Shown here piece by piece: positions 18,999 through 28,508 of a stretch of DNA of 64,000 nucleotides; positions within the stretch are counted from its first letter, which is position 1, and every line of letters starts with the position of its first letter. Source of the stretch: Micromonospora tarapacensis (lineage in GTDB: Bacteria; Actinomycetota; Actinomycetes; Mycobacteriales; Micromonosporaceae); assembly GCF_019697375.1 (NCBI RefSeq), contig NZ_JAHCDI010000004.1, forward strand, positions 419,224 through 483,223, given 5' to 3'. The notes under the pieces were generated by a model. The model was not told the DNA's origin. It worked only from the letters and a program-made list of their open reading frames with translations, and ran no database searches. Position numbers and translations under genes: made by a program.

Positions 18999-20786
18999 TC
19001 ACTGTCGGTGGTCGACCAGGTCGATGAGCTGGCGTACCACGGCGTCCGGTTCGATCACCCGGTCGAAGACCGCGACCAGCAGGGTCTCCAGGTCCGGATA
19101 GCCGAGTTCCTCCGACAGGCGCAGCAGCGGCAGGTCGCTGGCCAGCCCTCGGTTGTACTGACGCAGGGCCAGCCCGATGGTGGCCCGGCCCAGCCGCACC
19201 TTGTCGCTGATCGAGATGCCCGGCTCGCTGTGGTCGGCGAACCACCGGTTGATCTGCATCTGTGCCTGCGGCGACTTGACGAATCCCAGCCACTCGCGGC
19301 GGGGCCCGCGCGGGGCGGCCTCGGCGTCGCTGTTCCCGTCGTCGGTCTCGGTGAAGATCTCGACCACGTCGCCCTCCTCCAGTTCGGAGGAGAGCGGGAC
19401 CAACCGGCCGTTGATCCGCGCCGCGAGGCACCGGTCGCCCCGGTCGCTGCCCAGTTCGTACGCCAGATCGACAGGTGTGGCCCCGGCCGGCAGGACGATC
19501 TGCCGTCCGTCGGCGACCACCTGGATCTGCGCCTCCGACAGGTCGCAGCGAAGTGACTGGAGGAACTGCGCCGGGTCGGCCGCGTCCTGCTCCCAGCCCA
19601 GCACCCGGCGCAACCAGTCGAGCTGTTCGGAACGGGTCGCCGCGGATCCGCCGGAGCGGGGGAAGCGGAAGTCGGCGGCCACCCCGAACTCGGCCGCGCG
19701 GTGCATCTCCGCGGTGCGGATCAACACCTCCACCGTGCGGTTCTTCGGGCCGCAGACGCTGGTGTGCAGGGATCGGTAGAGGTTGTTCTTCGGTGAGGCG
19801 ATGAAGTCCTTGAACCGGCCGGGGACCGGCCGCCAGAGCCCGTGGATCGCGCCGAGCGCCGCGTAGCAGTCGGTGGGCGGACCGTCCACCACGATCGTGA
19901 TGCGGGGCAGGTCGTACGGCACGGTGTGGCCGCCGGCGACGGTGTCCTTCCAGATCGAGTAGAGATGCCGGGGCCGCGGCGACACCTCGGCGTCGACCCG
20001 CCCGCGGCGTAGCGCCACCCGCACCTGTGCGACCACGTCGGTGAGGTAGCTGTCCCAGCCGGGGCGGTCGTGCACGTGGCGGGCGATGCGGGCGTGCTCG
20101 TCCGGCTCCAGGTGCAGCAGCACCACGTCGTCCAGTTCCCGCTTGAGGCTCTGGATGCCCAGCCGGTCGCAGAGCGGTACGAGCACCTCCTGGGTCTTGC
20201 GGGCGATCCGCTCCCGGGAGGCGGCCGAGCGGACGCCCAGGGTCCGCATGTTGTGCAGCCGGTCGGCGAGCTTGATGATGAGCACCCGGACGTCCTTGCC
20301 GGCCGCGATGATCATCTTGCGGATGGTCTCCGCCTCGGCGGCCTGCCCGTAGAACGCCTTGTCGAACTTGGTCACCCCGTCGACCAGGTGCGCGACCTCG
20401 TGGCCGAAGTCCTCCGCCAGGGCCTGCAACGTGTACCGGGTGTCCTCCACGGTGTCGTGCAGCAGCGCCGCGACCAGGGTCGTGCTGTCCATGCCCAGCT
20501 CGGCGCAGATCTGGGCGACCGCGAGCGGGTGGGTGATGTACGGCTCCCCGCTCTTGCGGAACTGGCCACGGTGCATGTTCTCGGCGATGGTGTAGGCCCG
20601 CCGCAGCACCGCGGGATCCGCACCGGTGTGGATGGCACGGTGGCTGCGGACCAGCTGACCGACCGGCTCGGTCTCGGCGGTCGGCCAGGTCAGCAGCGAC
20701 CGGAGCCGGCGGGCCAGCGGCAACTCGCCCGGTTGTGTCGGAAGCGCGCCTCCCAGGGCGCCGCCGTGCCCGGCGTTGACGTCCAT
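18999..20786 (-). CDS. RelA/SpoT-family (p)ppGpp synthetase/hydrolase
   Basis: This 595-aa Rel-family protein has an HD hydrolase domain (HRGQFRKSGEPYITHPLAVA; LLHDTVEDT), a synthetase domain (GRFKDFIASPKNNLYRSLHT) and a TGS domain (IVLPAGATPVDLAYELGSD). It is about 200 residues shorter than the usual bifunctional Rel and appears to lack the C-terminal ACT domain. It is therefore probably the second, accessory Rel homologue. The ATG at 20786 has GAGGGGG about 8 nt upstream. A GTG at 20795 abuts that Shine-Dalgarno and is less likely. It handles the stringent-response alarmone in the cytosol. Confidence 0.9.
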   Translation of the reverse strand: MDVNAGHGGALGGALPTQPGELPLARRLRSLLTWPTAETEPVGQLVRSHRAIHTGADPAVLRRAYTIAENMHRGQFRKSGEPYITHPLAVAQICAELGMDSTTLVAALLHDTVEDTRYTLQALAEDFGHEVAHLVDGVTKFDKAFYGQAAEAETIRKMIIAAGKDVRVLIIKLADRLHNMRTLGVRSAASRERIARKTQEVLVPLCDRLGIQSLKRELDDVVLLHLEPDEHARIARHVHDRPGWDSYLTDVVAQVRVALRRGRVDAEVSPRPRHLYSIWKDTVAGGHTVPYDLPRITIVVDGPPTDCYAALGAIHGLWRPVPGRFKDFIASPKNNLYRSLHTSVCGPKNRTVEVLIRTAEMHRAAEFGVAADFRFPRSGGSAATRSEQLDWLRRVLGWEQDAADPAQFLQSLRCDLSEAQIQVVADGRQIVLPAGATPVDLAYELGSDRGDRCLAARINGRLVPLSSELEEGDVVEIFTETDDGNSDAEAAPRGPRREWLGFVKSPQAQMQINRWFADHSEPGISISDKVRLGRATIGLALRQYNRGLASDLPLLRLSEELGYPDLETLLVAVFDRVIEPDAVVRQLIDLVDHRQ

Positions 20787-20915
20787 CTGGGACACCCCCT
20801 CACGACTGCGTCACGACCGCCGCATTCCGGCAACCGGGAGCAGACCCTCGAAACGGGCAGGACTGCACTTCCTTAACAGAGTAAGTGAGTCGACGTCGTC
20901 CGATCGGACACTTGC

Positions 20916-22669
20916 TCATGAGCGTTCGGACCAGACTTGGTGCGAGGCGGCACCCTCGGCCTTGGTCAACAGGTCACGGAACCGGGCTGCGCCGCGCACC
21001 GGGGAGGCCCATCCGGCCGACATCTCGACCAGTCGGGTCTCCGGGCGCTCCAACCAGGACAGGATCCGCTCCGACTCCTCCGGGCTGGCGGCCGGGACCG
21101 GCCCGTGCCCGGGCGGCACCGTCTCGGCGGTGGACCGGATGGCGGCCAGCGTCGGTCGAGGGTGGACCCCCGGTGCGGAGACCCCGCCCCGGCCAGCCGG
21201 CCGTGCCGCACCAACGCCAACTCCCAGCCGCCGCCGGCGGCGGGGTGGGCGGCGGCCAACTCGGCGAGCCCGCTCAACGCGGCGAGACGCTGCATGCGTA
21301 CGGCGGCCCGCAGCACCGCCACGAGACGGGACCGCAGCACGGCCGCCTCCTCGTACCGTTGGCCGGCCGAGAGCGACTCGATCCGGGCGAGCAGGGCGTC
21401 CACCACCGGCTGCGGGTCGCCGGTGGTGGCGCTGGCGAACGGCGTGACCGCTCTGGCGTCGTACTCCTGCGGGCTGATCCGGTGTTCGCAGGGCGCCGGG
21501 CAGCGACCCAGCTCGGCCAGCGCGCAGGCCGGGGTGACGGTGCGCAACGACAGGCGGTGGGTGCACTGGCGCAGCGGCACCGCGTCGTGGAAGCCGGCGG
21601 CGGCCAGCTCGGCGGCCCGCCGCGAGGAGAACGGGCCGAGGTAGGCGCGGTCGCCGGGGGAGATCTCCCGGACCACCGACAACCGGGGGAACGGCCCGTC
21701 GGTCAACTTCAACCAGACGACCCGCTCCGGGAACTTCGACCGGCGGTTGTACGGCGGTGCGTGCGCCCCGATCAGCCGCAGCTCGCGGACCTCGGCCTCC
21801 AGCGAGTGCGCGCACTCGATCGCCTCGACCCGCTCGGCGGCGGCCAGCATCTCGGAGATCCGGGCCCGCTTCTCCGCCGCGGTGAAGTAGCTGCGTACCC
21901 GGGTGGCGATGTCGCGGGACGTGCCGACATAGAGCGGCCGGTCGTCGGCGGCACGGAAGATGTAGACCCCCGGGGAACGGGGCAGTCCGTCGGCCAGGTG
22001 CCGCTTGCGGCGCTGCGTCGGGGTGACCGCGCGGGCGAACTCGATGGCGTCGCCGATGGTGTCGACCCGGTGCCCGCCGAGCCGCCCGATGAGCCCGTGC
22101 AACACGTCGACGGTTGCCCGGGCGTCGTCCAGCGCCCGGTGAGTCGGCTGGGTGGCGGCCCGGAAGTAGGCGGCGAGAGTGCCGAGCTTGCGGTTGGGCA
22201 CCTCGTCGCGCGACAGCACCCGCCGGGCCAGCGCGGCGGTGTCCAGCACCCTCGGATTCGGCCAGCGGTAGCCGTGCTTCGCGCAGGCGGCCTTGAGGAA
22301 CCCGACGTCGTACGGCGCGTTGTGGGCGACCAGCACGGCGTCCGAGACGAACTCGAGGAAGCTCGGCAGCACCTGCTCGATGGGGGGTGCCGGCAGCAGC
22401 ATCGCCTGGGTGATGCCGGTCAGCACGGTGATGAAGGGCGGGATCGGCACGCCGGGATCGACCAGGGTGGCCAGCACCCCCAACTCCTCGCCGCCGCGCA
22501 CCTTGACCGCGCCGATCTCGGTGATGCCGCCGCCGTCGGGGGCGCCGCCGGTCGTCTCCAGGTCGACCACCACGAAGGTCGTCGCGTACAGCGGCAACGC
22601 CGGGTCGATGCCCACGGTGCTCGGGTCGAGCCCGGCCAGCGCGGGTTGGAGGTACTCCTGTCCTGCCAT
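20916..22669 (-). CDS. DEDD-family 3'-5' exonuclease with UvrC-like GIY-YIG region (apparent frameshift)
   Basis: The N-terminal half is a DnaQ-like exonuclease (FVVVDLETTGG; VLVAHNAPYDVGFLK; THRALDDARATVDVL). The middle is a GIY-YIG nuclease-like domain (SPGVYIFRAADDRPLYVGTS), followed by a UvrC-type cysteine-containing region and a UVR-like helix (RYEEAAVLRSRL). After RHGRLAGAG the frame breaks. The next frame continues SAPGVHPRPTLAAIRSTAET through to a stop at 20916. One C missing from the CCCC run at 21182-21185 would rejoin the two. The ATG follows TAGCGT by 7 nt. It is likely a DNA repair or processing nuclease. Confidence 0.85.
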
Positions 22670-22676
22670 CGCCGGC

Positions 22677-22682
22677 ACGCTA
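22677..22682 (-). promoter_or_regulatory. putative -10 box of the DEDD exonuclease gene (leaderless)
   Basis: TAGCGT on the reverse strand, 7 nt before the ATG at 22669. Confidence 0.5.
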
Positions 22683-22796
22683 GCGGTCCGGTCCGACACT
22701 CCTGCCCCACCGGTCCCAGAGGTCACCACCGGTCTAGGATGAGAGATCGGCTCACTCACCAGGCGGTGGGCCCGGTCGCGGTGGGAGACTTGCCAC

Positions 22797-24239
22797 ATGC
22801 CCCTCACCGAGCCGCCCGACGACAACCTCCCGCGGGAGGAGCAGGTCGTCGAGGTGTCGGCTGCCGGTGAGACGGGCGCCGTCGGCGACCGGGACACCGC
22901 CACCGCCCCCGCGGAAACGCCGGAGCCGGAGCCGGAGCCGAGCCTGCCCGAGCCGGTCCGGCAACGGATCGTCTCGCTCACCGCCACCGTGCTGCCCGGA
23001 CTGCCCGCCGACGAGGTGCCGGTGCCGCTGCGCCGGGTCGCGAAGTTCGCCCCCAACCGGCGGGCCCGGCTCGGCGCGCCGGCGATCGCCGCCCAGCTCG
23101 CCGCCGACCCGCTGTTCCGGCAGCGGGTGACCGCCCGGGTCCTCGCCGACGCCGGTGACCTGGGTGCCGCCGTGCTCGAGGGAACCGCTCCCGCCGCCGC
23201 CGACCCGGTCGAGGTTGCGGCGCTGGCCTACCTGGCCCGGCCGCCCGGCTGGCGGGAGCTGATCGACGCCAGCGGTGCGGCGGTGCGCGCCGAGGCGGAC
23301 ACCGCCGTGGTGGCCGAGCTGGTCCGCCAGGCCGAGCACCGGGCCACCCGGGCCGAGCACGACCGGGCGGTGGCCCGGGTCGAGGCAGACAAGCTACGCG
23401 ACGAACTGGCCCGGGTCCGTGAGGAGCTGGGCCAGCTGCGCGAGGAGGCCCGACAGCTGGCCCGTACGCTGCGGGAGAGCCAGGCCCGGGAACGCCGGGC
23501 GAGCGAGTTGCTGGCCACCGAGCGGGGCCGGGCCACCCGGGCCGCCGCGGAGGCGGACGCCGAGTTGCGCCGGGCCCGGGCCCGGCTGGCCGAGGCCGAG
23601 GCGGCGGCCGGGGCGGCCCGGACCAGCGCCAAGGAGGCCCGATCGGTCGACGACGCTCGGCTGTGGCTGCTGCTGGAGACCATCGGCCAGGCCGCCGTCG
23701 GGCTGCGCCGGGAGCTGGCGCTGGACCCGGTCGACAAGCTGCCCGCCGACTTCGTCGCGGACGCCTTCGCCGCCTCCCCGGCGGCCACCGCGACCGCCGG
23801 CGCCGCGGCCCGCGCCCAGGACACCGACGACCCGGGTCGGCTGGACCAACTGCTCGCCCTGCCCCGGGCCCATCTGGTGGTCGACGGCTACAACGTGACC
23901 AAACGCGGCTTCGGCGAGATGTCGCTGGAGCAGCAACGCAAGCGGCTGATCACCGGCCTCGGCGGGATCGCCGCGCAGACCGGCGACGAGGTCACCGTCG
24001 TCTTCGACGGGGCCGAACGGATGCACGGGCTGCCGCCCACCCCGCGTGGGGTGCGGGTGCTCTTCTCCCGCAAGGGGGAGACCGCCGACGAGCTGATCCG
24101 CCGGCTGGTCCGTGCCGAGCCGCCCGGCCGACCGGTGGTGGTGGTCTCCTCCGACCGCGAGGTCGCCGACGGGGTGCGCCGGCACGGCGCCTACCCGTTG
24201 GGGGCGGATTCGCTGCTGCGTCGGCTGTCGCGGTCCTGA
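22797..24239 (+). CDS. NYN-domain (YacP-like) putative ribonuclease with coiled coil
   Basis: This is a 480-aa protein in three parts. It has an acidic Pro/Glu-rich N-terminus, a long charged Ala/Arg/Glu coiled coil around residues 160-285, and a C-terminal NYN domain of about 125 residues. The domain has the PIN-like acidic residues in HLVVDGYNVTKRGFG, VTVVFDGAERMHG and VVVVSSDREVADG. YacP-like NYN proteins are RNA endonucleases (Rae1 in Bacillus). The long coiled-coil extension is typical of actinobacterial members. The target is unknown. Confidence 0.85.
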   Translation: MPLTEPPDDNLPREEQVVEVSAAGETGAVGDRDTATAPAETPEPEPEPSLPEPVRQRIVSLTATVLPGLPADEVPVPLRRVAKFAPNRRARLGAPAIAAQLAADPLFRQRVTARVLADAGDLGAAVLEGTAPAAADPVEVAALAYLARPPGWRELIDASGAAVRAEADTAVVAELVRQAEHRATRAEHDRAVARVEADKLRDELARVREELGQLREEARQLARTLRESQARERRASELLATERGRATRAAAEADAELRRARARLAEAEAAAGAARTSAKEARSVDDARLWLLLETIGQAAVGLRRELALDPVDKLPADFVADAFAASPAATATAGAAARAQDTDDPGRLDQLLALPRAHLVVDGYNVTKRGFGEMSLEQQRKRLITGLGGIAAQTGDEVTVVFDGAERMHGLPPTPRGVRVLFSRKGETADELIRRLVRAEPPGRPVVVVSSDREVADGVRRHGAYPLGADSLLRRLSRS

Positions 24240-24285
24240 GGCCCTCCGGCCCGTCGACACGTGCGGGGCGGACGCGGCCGGGACA

Positions 24286-24291
24286 TAGGAT
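24286..24291 (+). promoter_or_regulatory. putative -10 box upstream of the leader ORFs and M48 protease
   Basis: TAGGAT, 8 nt before an ATG at 24300. Two very short overlapping ORFs lie between it and the protease gene. Confidence 0.5.
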
Positions 24292-24299
24292 GGGCGCCC

Positions 24300-24370
24300 A
24301 TGGCGACAGGAGCGGCGGTATGAGGCGCACGGACGGCGGGTCGCCGGACCCCGGTGGGGTGCCGCGGTGA
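24300..24370 (+). other. two overlapping leader micro-ORFs
   Basis: An ATG at 24300 encodes MATGAAV and stops at 24323. An overlapping ATGA at 24320 starts MRRTDGGSPDPGGVPR, which stops at 24370 and overlaps the protease GTG (24367, GTGA). Both the ATGA and GTGA junctions are classical coupling arrangements. Either the peptides are translated and feed ribosomes to the protease, or the chain is coincidental. There is no Shine-Dalgarno before the first ATG. Confidence 0.4.
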
Positions 24371-25626
24371 GCCCCCGCGGCTGGGCGCTGCTCACCCTGG
24401 CCGGTCTGGGCGTCGCCCTGATCGTGGCCGCGCTGGTGCTGATCCCGTGGAACCGCCCGCCGGCACCCCGGGCCGACCAGCTCGCCGCGCTGCGCGAGCT
24501 GCCCGCCGACCAGGTGGAACGGGCCCGGCAGTTCCGTGCCGCGCTGCGCCCCGGCGGATGGGCGGCGCTGGGTGTCGGGCTGCTGGTGGCGCTGGCGCTC
24601 GGGTTGACCCCGCTGGGCAGCCGCCTGATCGAGCTGGCCGGGCGCCCGTTCGGCGGCCACTGGATCGCCCAGGCGATCCTCGGTGGGCTGGCCGTGGTCC
24701 TGGTCGCCGACCTGGTGACGCTGCCGTTCTCCGCGTGGCGGCACGGTGTGCTCACCCGCTACGGGCTGGCGACCAACGGCTGGGGCGGGTGGGCGGCCGA
24801 CCTGCTCAAGTCGTACGCGATCAGCGCCGTCATCGGCGCGGTGGCGTTGCTCGGCTTCTACACCGTCGTCCGGCTCGCGCCCCGGTGGTGGTGGGCGTTC
24901 GGCGCGGCCGGCGCGGCGACCCTGGTGGTGCTGCTCTCCTTCATCCTGCCGGTGCTGGTCGAGCCGGTGTTCAACCGGTTCGCCCCGATGGCACCCTCGC
25001 CGCTGCGTACCGAGCTGATGGAACTGGCCGAGCGCGACGGCGTGCCGGTACGCGACGTGCTGGTCGCCGACGCCTCCCGGCGCACCCGGGCGGTCAACGC
25101 GTACGTCTCCGGGCTCGGGCCGACCCGCCGGGTGGTGGTGTACGACAACCTGCTGCGCGAGGCGACACCCGACGAGGTGACCGCGGTGGTCGCGCACGAG
25201 TTGGGCCACGCCAGGGACCGCGACGTGCCGGTCGGCACGCTCACCGGCGCGCTCGGCGCCGCGGCGGCGGTGGTGGCCCTCTACCTGATCGGGTCCTGGC
25301 CGCCGCTGCTGCGCCTGGCCGGCGTCGACTCGGTCGCCCAGCCCCGCGCGTTCCCGTTGCTGCTCGCACTGGTCACGGTGGCCGGACTGGTCTTCGGGCC
25401 GGTGCAGGCGCTGATGTCGCGGCGGGTCGAGGCGCGCGCCGACGCGCACGCGCTGGCGTTGACCGGCGACCCGGCCGCGTTCGAGTCGATGCAGCGCCGG
25501 CTCTCCGCGATCAACCTCGCCGACCCCGATCCGCCCCGCTGGGAGTACCTCTACTCCGCCTCGCACCCGTCGACCGTGGAGCGGATCGCCGCCGCCCGCG
25601 CGTTCGCCCGGAGGTCCGGCCGATGA
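24367..25626 (+). CDS. M48-family zinc metalloprotease
   Basis: This is a 419-aa integral membrane protease of the CAAX-protease (Ste24)/HtpX superfamily. The zinc motif is VVAHELGHARDRDV, and the third ligand is the Glu of SRRVEARADAHAL. The catalytic domain is preceded by a membrane-embedded half with about four helices (residues 6-28, 60-80, 100-125, 150-200). It also has RAVNAYVSGLGPTRRVVVYDN, typical of the Ste24 branch. The substrate is unknown. Its GTG overlaps a micro-ORF stop, and its stop overlaps the start of the next gene (ATGA), so protease and mannosyltransferase are coupled. Confidence 0.9.
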   Translation: MSPRGWALLTLAGLGVALIVAALVLIPWNRPPAPRADQLAALRELPADQVERARQFRAALRPGGWAALGVGLLVALALGLTPLGSRLIELAGRPFGGHWIAQAILGGLAVVLVADLVTLPFSAWRHGVLTRYGLATNGWGGWAADLLKSYAISAVIGAVALLGFYTVVRLAPRWWWAFGAAGAATLVVLLSFILPVLVEPVFNRFAPMAPSPLRTELMELAERDGVPVRDVLVADASRRTRAVNAYVSGLGPTRRVVVYDNLLREATPDEVTAVVAHELGHARDRDVPVGTLTGALGAAAAVVALYLIGSWPPLLRLAGVDSVAQPRAFPLLLALVTVAGLVFGPVQALMSRRVEARADAHALALTGDPAAFESMQRRLSAINLADPDPPRWEYLYSASHPSTVERIAAARAFARRSGR

Positions 25627-26753
25627 GCGGGCACCGCACGTTGCTGGTCACGAACGACTTCCCGCCCCGGCCGGGCGGCATCCAGTCGTTCGTGCACAAC
25701 CTGGCGGTACGCCAGCCGGCCGGCTCGGTGGTGGTATACGCGTCGAGCTGGTCCGGTGCCGACAAGTTCGACGCCGACCAGCCGTTCGAGGTGGTGCGCG
25801 AACGCACCAGGGTACTGCTGCCCACCCCGCTGGTGGCTCGCCGGGCCGCCCGGCTGGCCCGGGCGTACGGCTGCGACACGGTCTGGTTCGGCGCGGCGGC
25901 CCCGCTCGGTCTGCTCGCCGCCGGGCTGCGCCGGCGGGCCGGGGTCGGGCGGGTGGTGGCCCTGACCCACGGGCACGAGGTGGGCTGGGCGGCGCTGCCG
26001 GTCGCCCGGGCCGCGCTGCGACGCATCGGCCGCGACACCGACGTGGTCACCTACCTGGGGGAGTACACCCGGACCCGGCTGGCCCGGACGCTGGACGGTC
26101 TGACCGAGCTGCGCCGGCTCGCCCCCGGCGTGGACACCGACCTGTACCACCCGTCCGTCGACGGCGGCGCGGTGCGGCACCGGCTCGGCCTGTCCGACCG
26201 GCCGGTGGTGGTCTGCGTGTCCCGGCTGGTGCCCCGCAAGGGCCAGGACATGCTGATCCGGGCGATGCCCCTGATCCGTCGCCGGGTGCCCGACGCCGCG
26301 TTGCTGGTGGTCGGCGGTGGGCCGTACCGGGCCACGCTGGCCCGGCTGGCCCGGCAGTCCGGCATGGAGCGGGACGTCGTCTTCACCGGCTCGGTGCCGT
26401 CGGCGGAACTGCCCGCCCACTACGCGGCCGGTGACGTCTACGCGATGCCGTGCCGGACCCGCAACCAGGGTCTGGACGTCGAGGGGCTCGGCATCGTCTA
26501 TCTGGAGGCGTCGGCGAGCGGCCTGCCGGTGGTGGCCGGCGACTCGGGCGGCGCACCGGACGCGGTGCGCGAGGGCGAGACCGGATATGTGGTGGACGGC
26601 CGGGATCTCGCCGAACTCGCCGACCGGGTGGCCACCCTGCTCGCCGACCGGGACCTCGCTCGTCAGTTCGGTGCCGCCGGCCGCGCCTGGGTGGAGCGGG
26701 AGTGGCGCTGGGCGACCCAGGCGCAGCGGATGAGCACCCTGCTCACCGGCTGA
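25623..26753 (+). CDS. GT4-family mannosyltransferase, PimB-like
   Basis: This is a 376-aa GT-B glycosyltransferase. The N-terminal LLVTNDFPPRPGGIQSFVHN, LTHGHEVGWAALPVARA and YTRTRLA resemble PimB, which adds the second mannose to phosphatidylinositol mannosides from GDP-mannose. The donor site has VSRLVPRKGQDMLIRAM and GLGIVYLEASASGLPVV (E-x7-E type). Mannosylated lipid synthesis on the inner membrane face is the best guess. The coupling to a membrane protease is unexplained. Confidence 0.85.
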   Translation: MSGHRTLLVTNDFPPRPGGIQSFVHNLAVRQPAGSVVVYASSWSGADKFDADQPFEVVRERTRVLLPTPLVARRAARLARAYGCDTVWFGAAAPLGLLAAGLRRRAGVGRVVALTHGHEVGWAALPVARAALRRIGRDTDVVTYLGEYTRTRLARTLDGLTELRRLAPGVDTDLYHPSVDGGAVRHRLGLSDRPVVVCVSRLVPRKGQDMLIRAMPLIRRRVPDAALLVVGGGPYRATLARLARQSGMERDVVFTGSVPSAELPAHYAAGDVYAMPCRTRNQGLDVEGLGIVYLEASASGLPVVAGDSGGAPDAVREGETGYVVDGRDLAELADRVATLLADRDLARQFGAAGRAWVEREWRWATQAQRMSTLLTG

Positions 26754-26771
26754 GCCGCCCCCGCGGCCCGG

Positions 26772-28508
26772 TCAGCGGATGCGGGCGACGATGTGGTCGG
26801 CGGGGGCGGGGCGGCCGAAGTGCCAGCCCTGGCCGGCGTCACAGCCGATCGCCCGGAGCCGTTCGGCCTGCCCGCCGGTCTCCACACCCTCGGCGGTGAC
26901 CGTCAGGTCCAGGGCGTGCGCCAGGGAGACCAGCGAGGCGAGGATGCGCTCGTCCGCGCGAGCCTCCGGCGCGCGCAGCCCGCGGACGAACTCGCCGGCC
27001 ACCTTCAGCTCGGTCACCGGCAGGTCCCGCAGGTACGCCAGGTTGCTGTAGCCGGTGCCGAAGTCGTCGATGGCGATGCGGATGCCGAGGTCGGCCAGGG
27101 CCCGCAGGGCCCGTACCGGTTCCTCCGTGGTGGTCATCATGGTGCTCTCGGTGATCTCCAGCTGGAGCCGGTTCGGTGGCAGGCCGGTGTGTCGCAGCAG
27201 GGCGCACACCTCCTGCACCAGGCCGGGCCGGCGGATCTGACGCACCGCCAGGTTGACGCTGACGTACGGCGGCTCACCCGAGGCGGCCGTCCAGCCGACC
27301 GCCTCCCGGCACGCCTCGGCGAGCACCCACCCGCCGAGCTGCACGATCAGCCCGGTCTCCTCGGCCAACCCGATGAAGCTGTCCGGGTGCAGCACACCCA
27401 GGCGCGGGTGGCGCCAGCGCACCAGCGCCTCCACCCCGAGCATCGAGCCGTCGCGCAACGAGGTCAACGGCTGGTAGTCGAGGAAGAACTCGCCACGCTC
27501 CAGGCCCGCCGGGATCGCCGCGCTCAGCTCCTGTCGGGCCTGTTCCCGACCGTCGCGCTCCGCGTCGTACAGTGCCCATCCCGCGCCTCCGACGGTCTTG
27601 GCCCAGTGCAGGGTGCTGCCCGCCGCTCGCATCAGGTCGTCCGGTGAGGTGCCGGCCACCCGCCGCTCCACGATGCCCACGCTCGCCGTGACCGTCACGT
27701 CCTGCCCGTCGACCACCACCGGCTCGGACAGGGCGGCCAGCGCCGCCTCGGCGACGGCGACCACGTCCCCGGTGCCGGTGGAGCACTCGACGAGGACGAC
27801 GAAGGCGTCCCCGCCGAGCCGGGCGACGAGGTGGGGCTCGACGGCCCGCCGCAGCCGCCGCGCCGCCGCGGTGAGGGCCCGGTCCCCGATCTGGTGGCCG
27901 TACGAGTCGTTGACCCGCTTGAACCGGTCCAGGTCGAGGAAGCACAGTCCGACCCGGCGGTCATCGTCGACGGCCACGGCCGCGGCGAGGCGCTCGGCGA
28001 AGAGCGTGCGATTGGGCAGGTCGGTGAGCGGATCATGGGTGGCCTGGTGCCGGAAGCGGGCCTCGCTGGCCCGCAGGGCCTGTTCCGCCTCGGCGCGGGC
28101 GGTCAGCGCGGCCCGCCGGATCGACTCCTGCTCGTCGAGCGTCCGGTCGCGCAGTGCCCGGGCGTACCCGGTGGCGACCGCGCCCAGCAGCCGGGCCATC
28201 CGGTCCTCGATGTCGTCGGCGTCCAGGTCGAGGTCGCGGACCAGCCGGAGCTGGATCACCTCCACGGTCCGGCCGAGCGCCTCGGCCGAGGCGATGTGCG
28301 CGCCGACGAGTTCGTCGGCGACCCGGTGCCCGACCCGCAGGTCGAGCGGCTCCGCCCGCAGGGCCTTGGCCAGCAGGTCGGTGAGCCGCTGCAACAGCGT
28401 TTCCAGCTGAGCCTGGGTCATCGGCAGATAGCTGGTGCCCGTAACCGCCTTGGCCCAGGCGCGGGCGAACGCCCCGGCGCCGGGCCGGCCGTCCGGAGGC
28501 TCACCCAC
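26772..28508 (-). CDS. GGDEF-EAL protein with degenerate GGDEF motif
   Basis: This is a 578-aa cytosolic protein. An N-terminal helical sensor-like region (residues 1-160) is followed by GGDEF (about 160-320) and EAL (about 330-575) domains. The cyclase signature reads RLGGDAFVVL, with Ala where the second acidic residue should be, so cyclic-di-GMP synthesis is probably lost. The EAL side looks intact: GVEALVRWRHP, VNLAVRQI, EITEST and AIDDFGTGYSNL. It is most likely a phosphodiesterase with a regulatory GGDEF domain. No transmembrane segment is visible. Its start overlaps the methyltransferase stop by 8 nt. Confidence 0.9.
   Translation of the reverse strand: MGEPPDGRPGAGAFARAWAKAVTGTSYLPMTQAQLETLLQRLTDLLAKALRAEPLDLRVGHRVADELVGAHIASAEALGRTVEVIQLRLVRDLDLDADDIEDRMARLLGAVATGYARALRDRTLDEQESIRRAALTARAEAEQALRASEARFRHQATHDPLTDLPNRTLFAERLAAAVAVDDDRRVGLCFLDLDRFKRVNDSYGHQIGDRALTAAARRLRRAVEPHLVARLGGDAFVVLVECSTGTGDVVAVAEAALAALSEPVVVDGQDVTVTASVGIVERRVAGTSPDDLMRAAGSTLHWAKTVGGAGWALYDAERDGREQARQELSAAIPAGLERGEFFLDYQPLTSLRDGSMLGVEALVRWRHPRLGVLHPDSFIGLAEETGLIVQLGGWVLAEACREAVGWTAASGEPPYVSVNLAVRQIRRPGLVQEVCALLRHTGLPPNRLQLEITESTMMTTTEEPVRALRALADLGIRIAIDDFGTGYSNLAYLRDLPVTELKVAGEFVRGLRAPEARADERILASLVSLAHALDLTVTAEGVETGGQAERLRAIGCDAGQGWHFGRPAPADHIVARIR

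Noticed and set aside
20898..20909. Palindrome GTCCGATCGGAC upstream of the Rel-family gene
   Set aside because: Twelve bases of high-GC palindrome are expected by chance in 64 kb, and no second copy was noticed.
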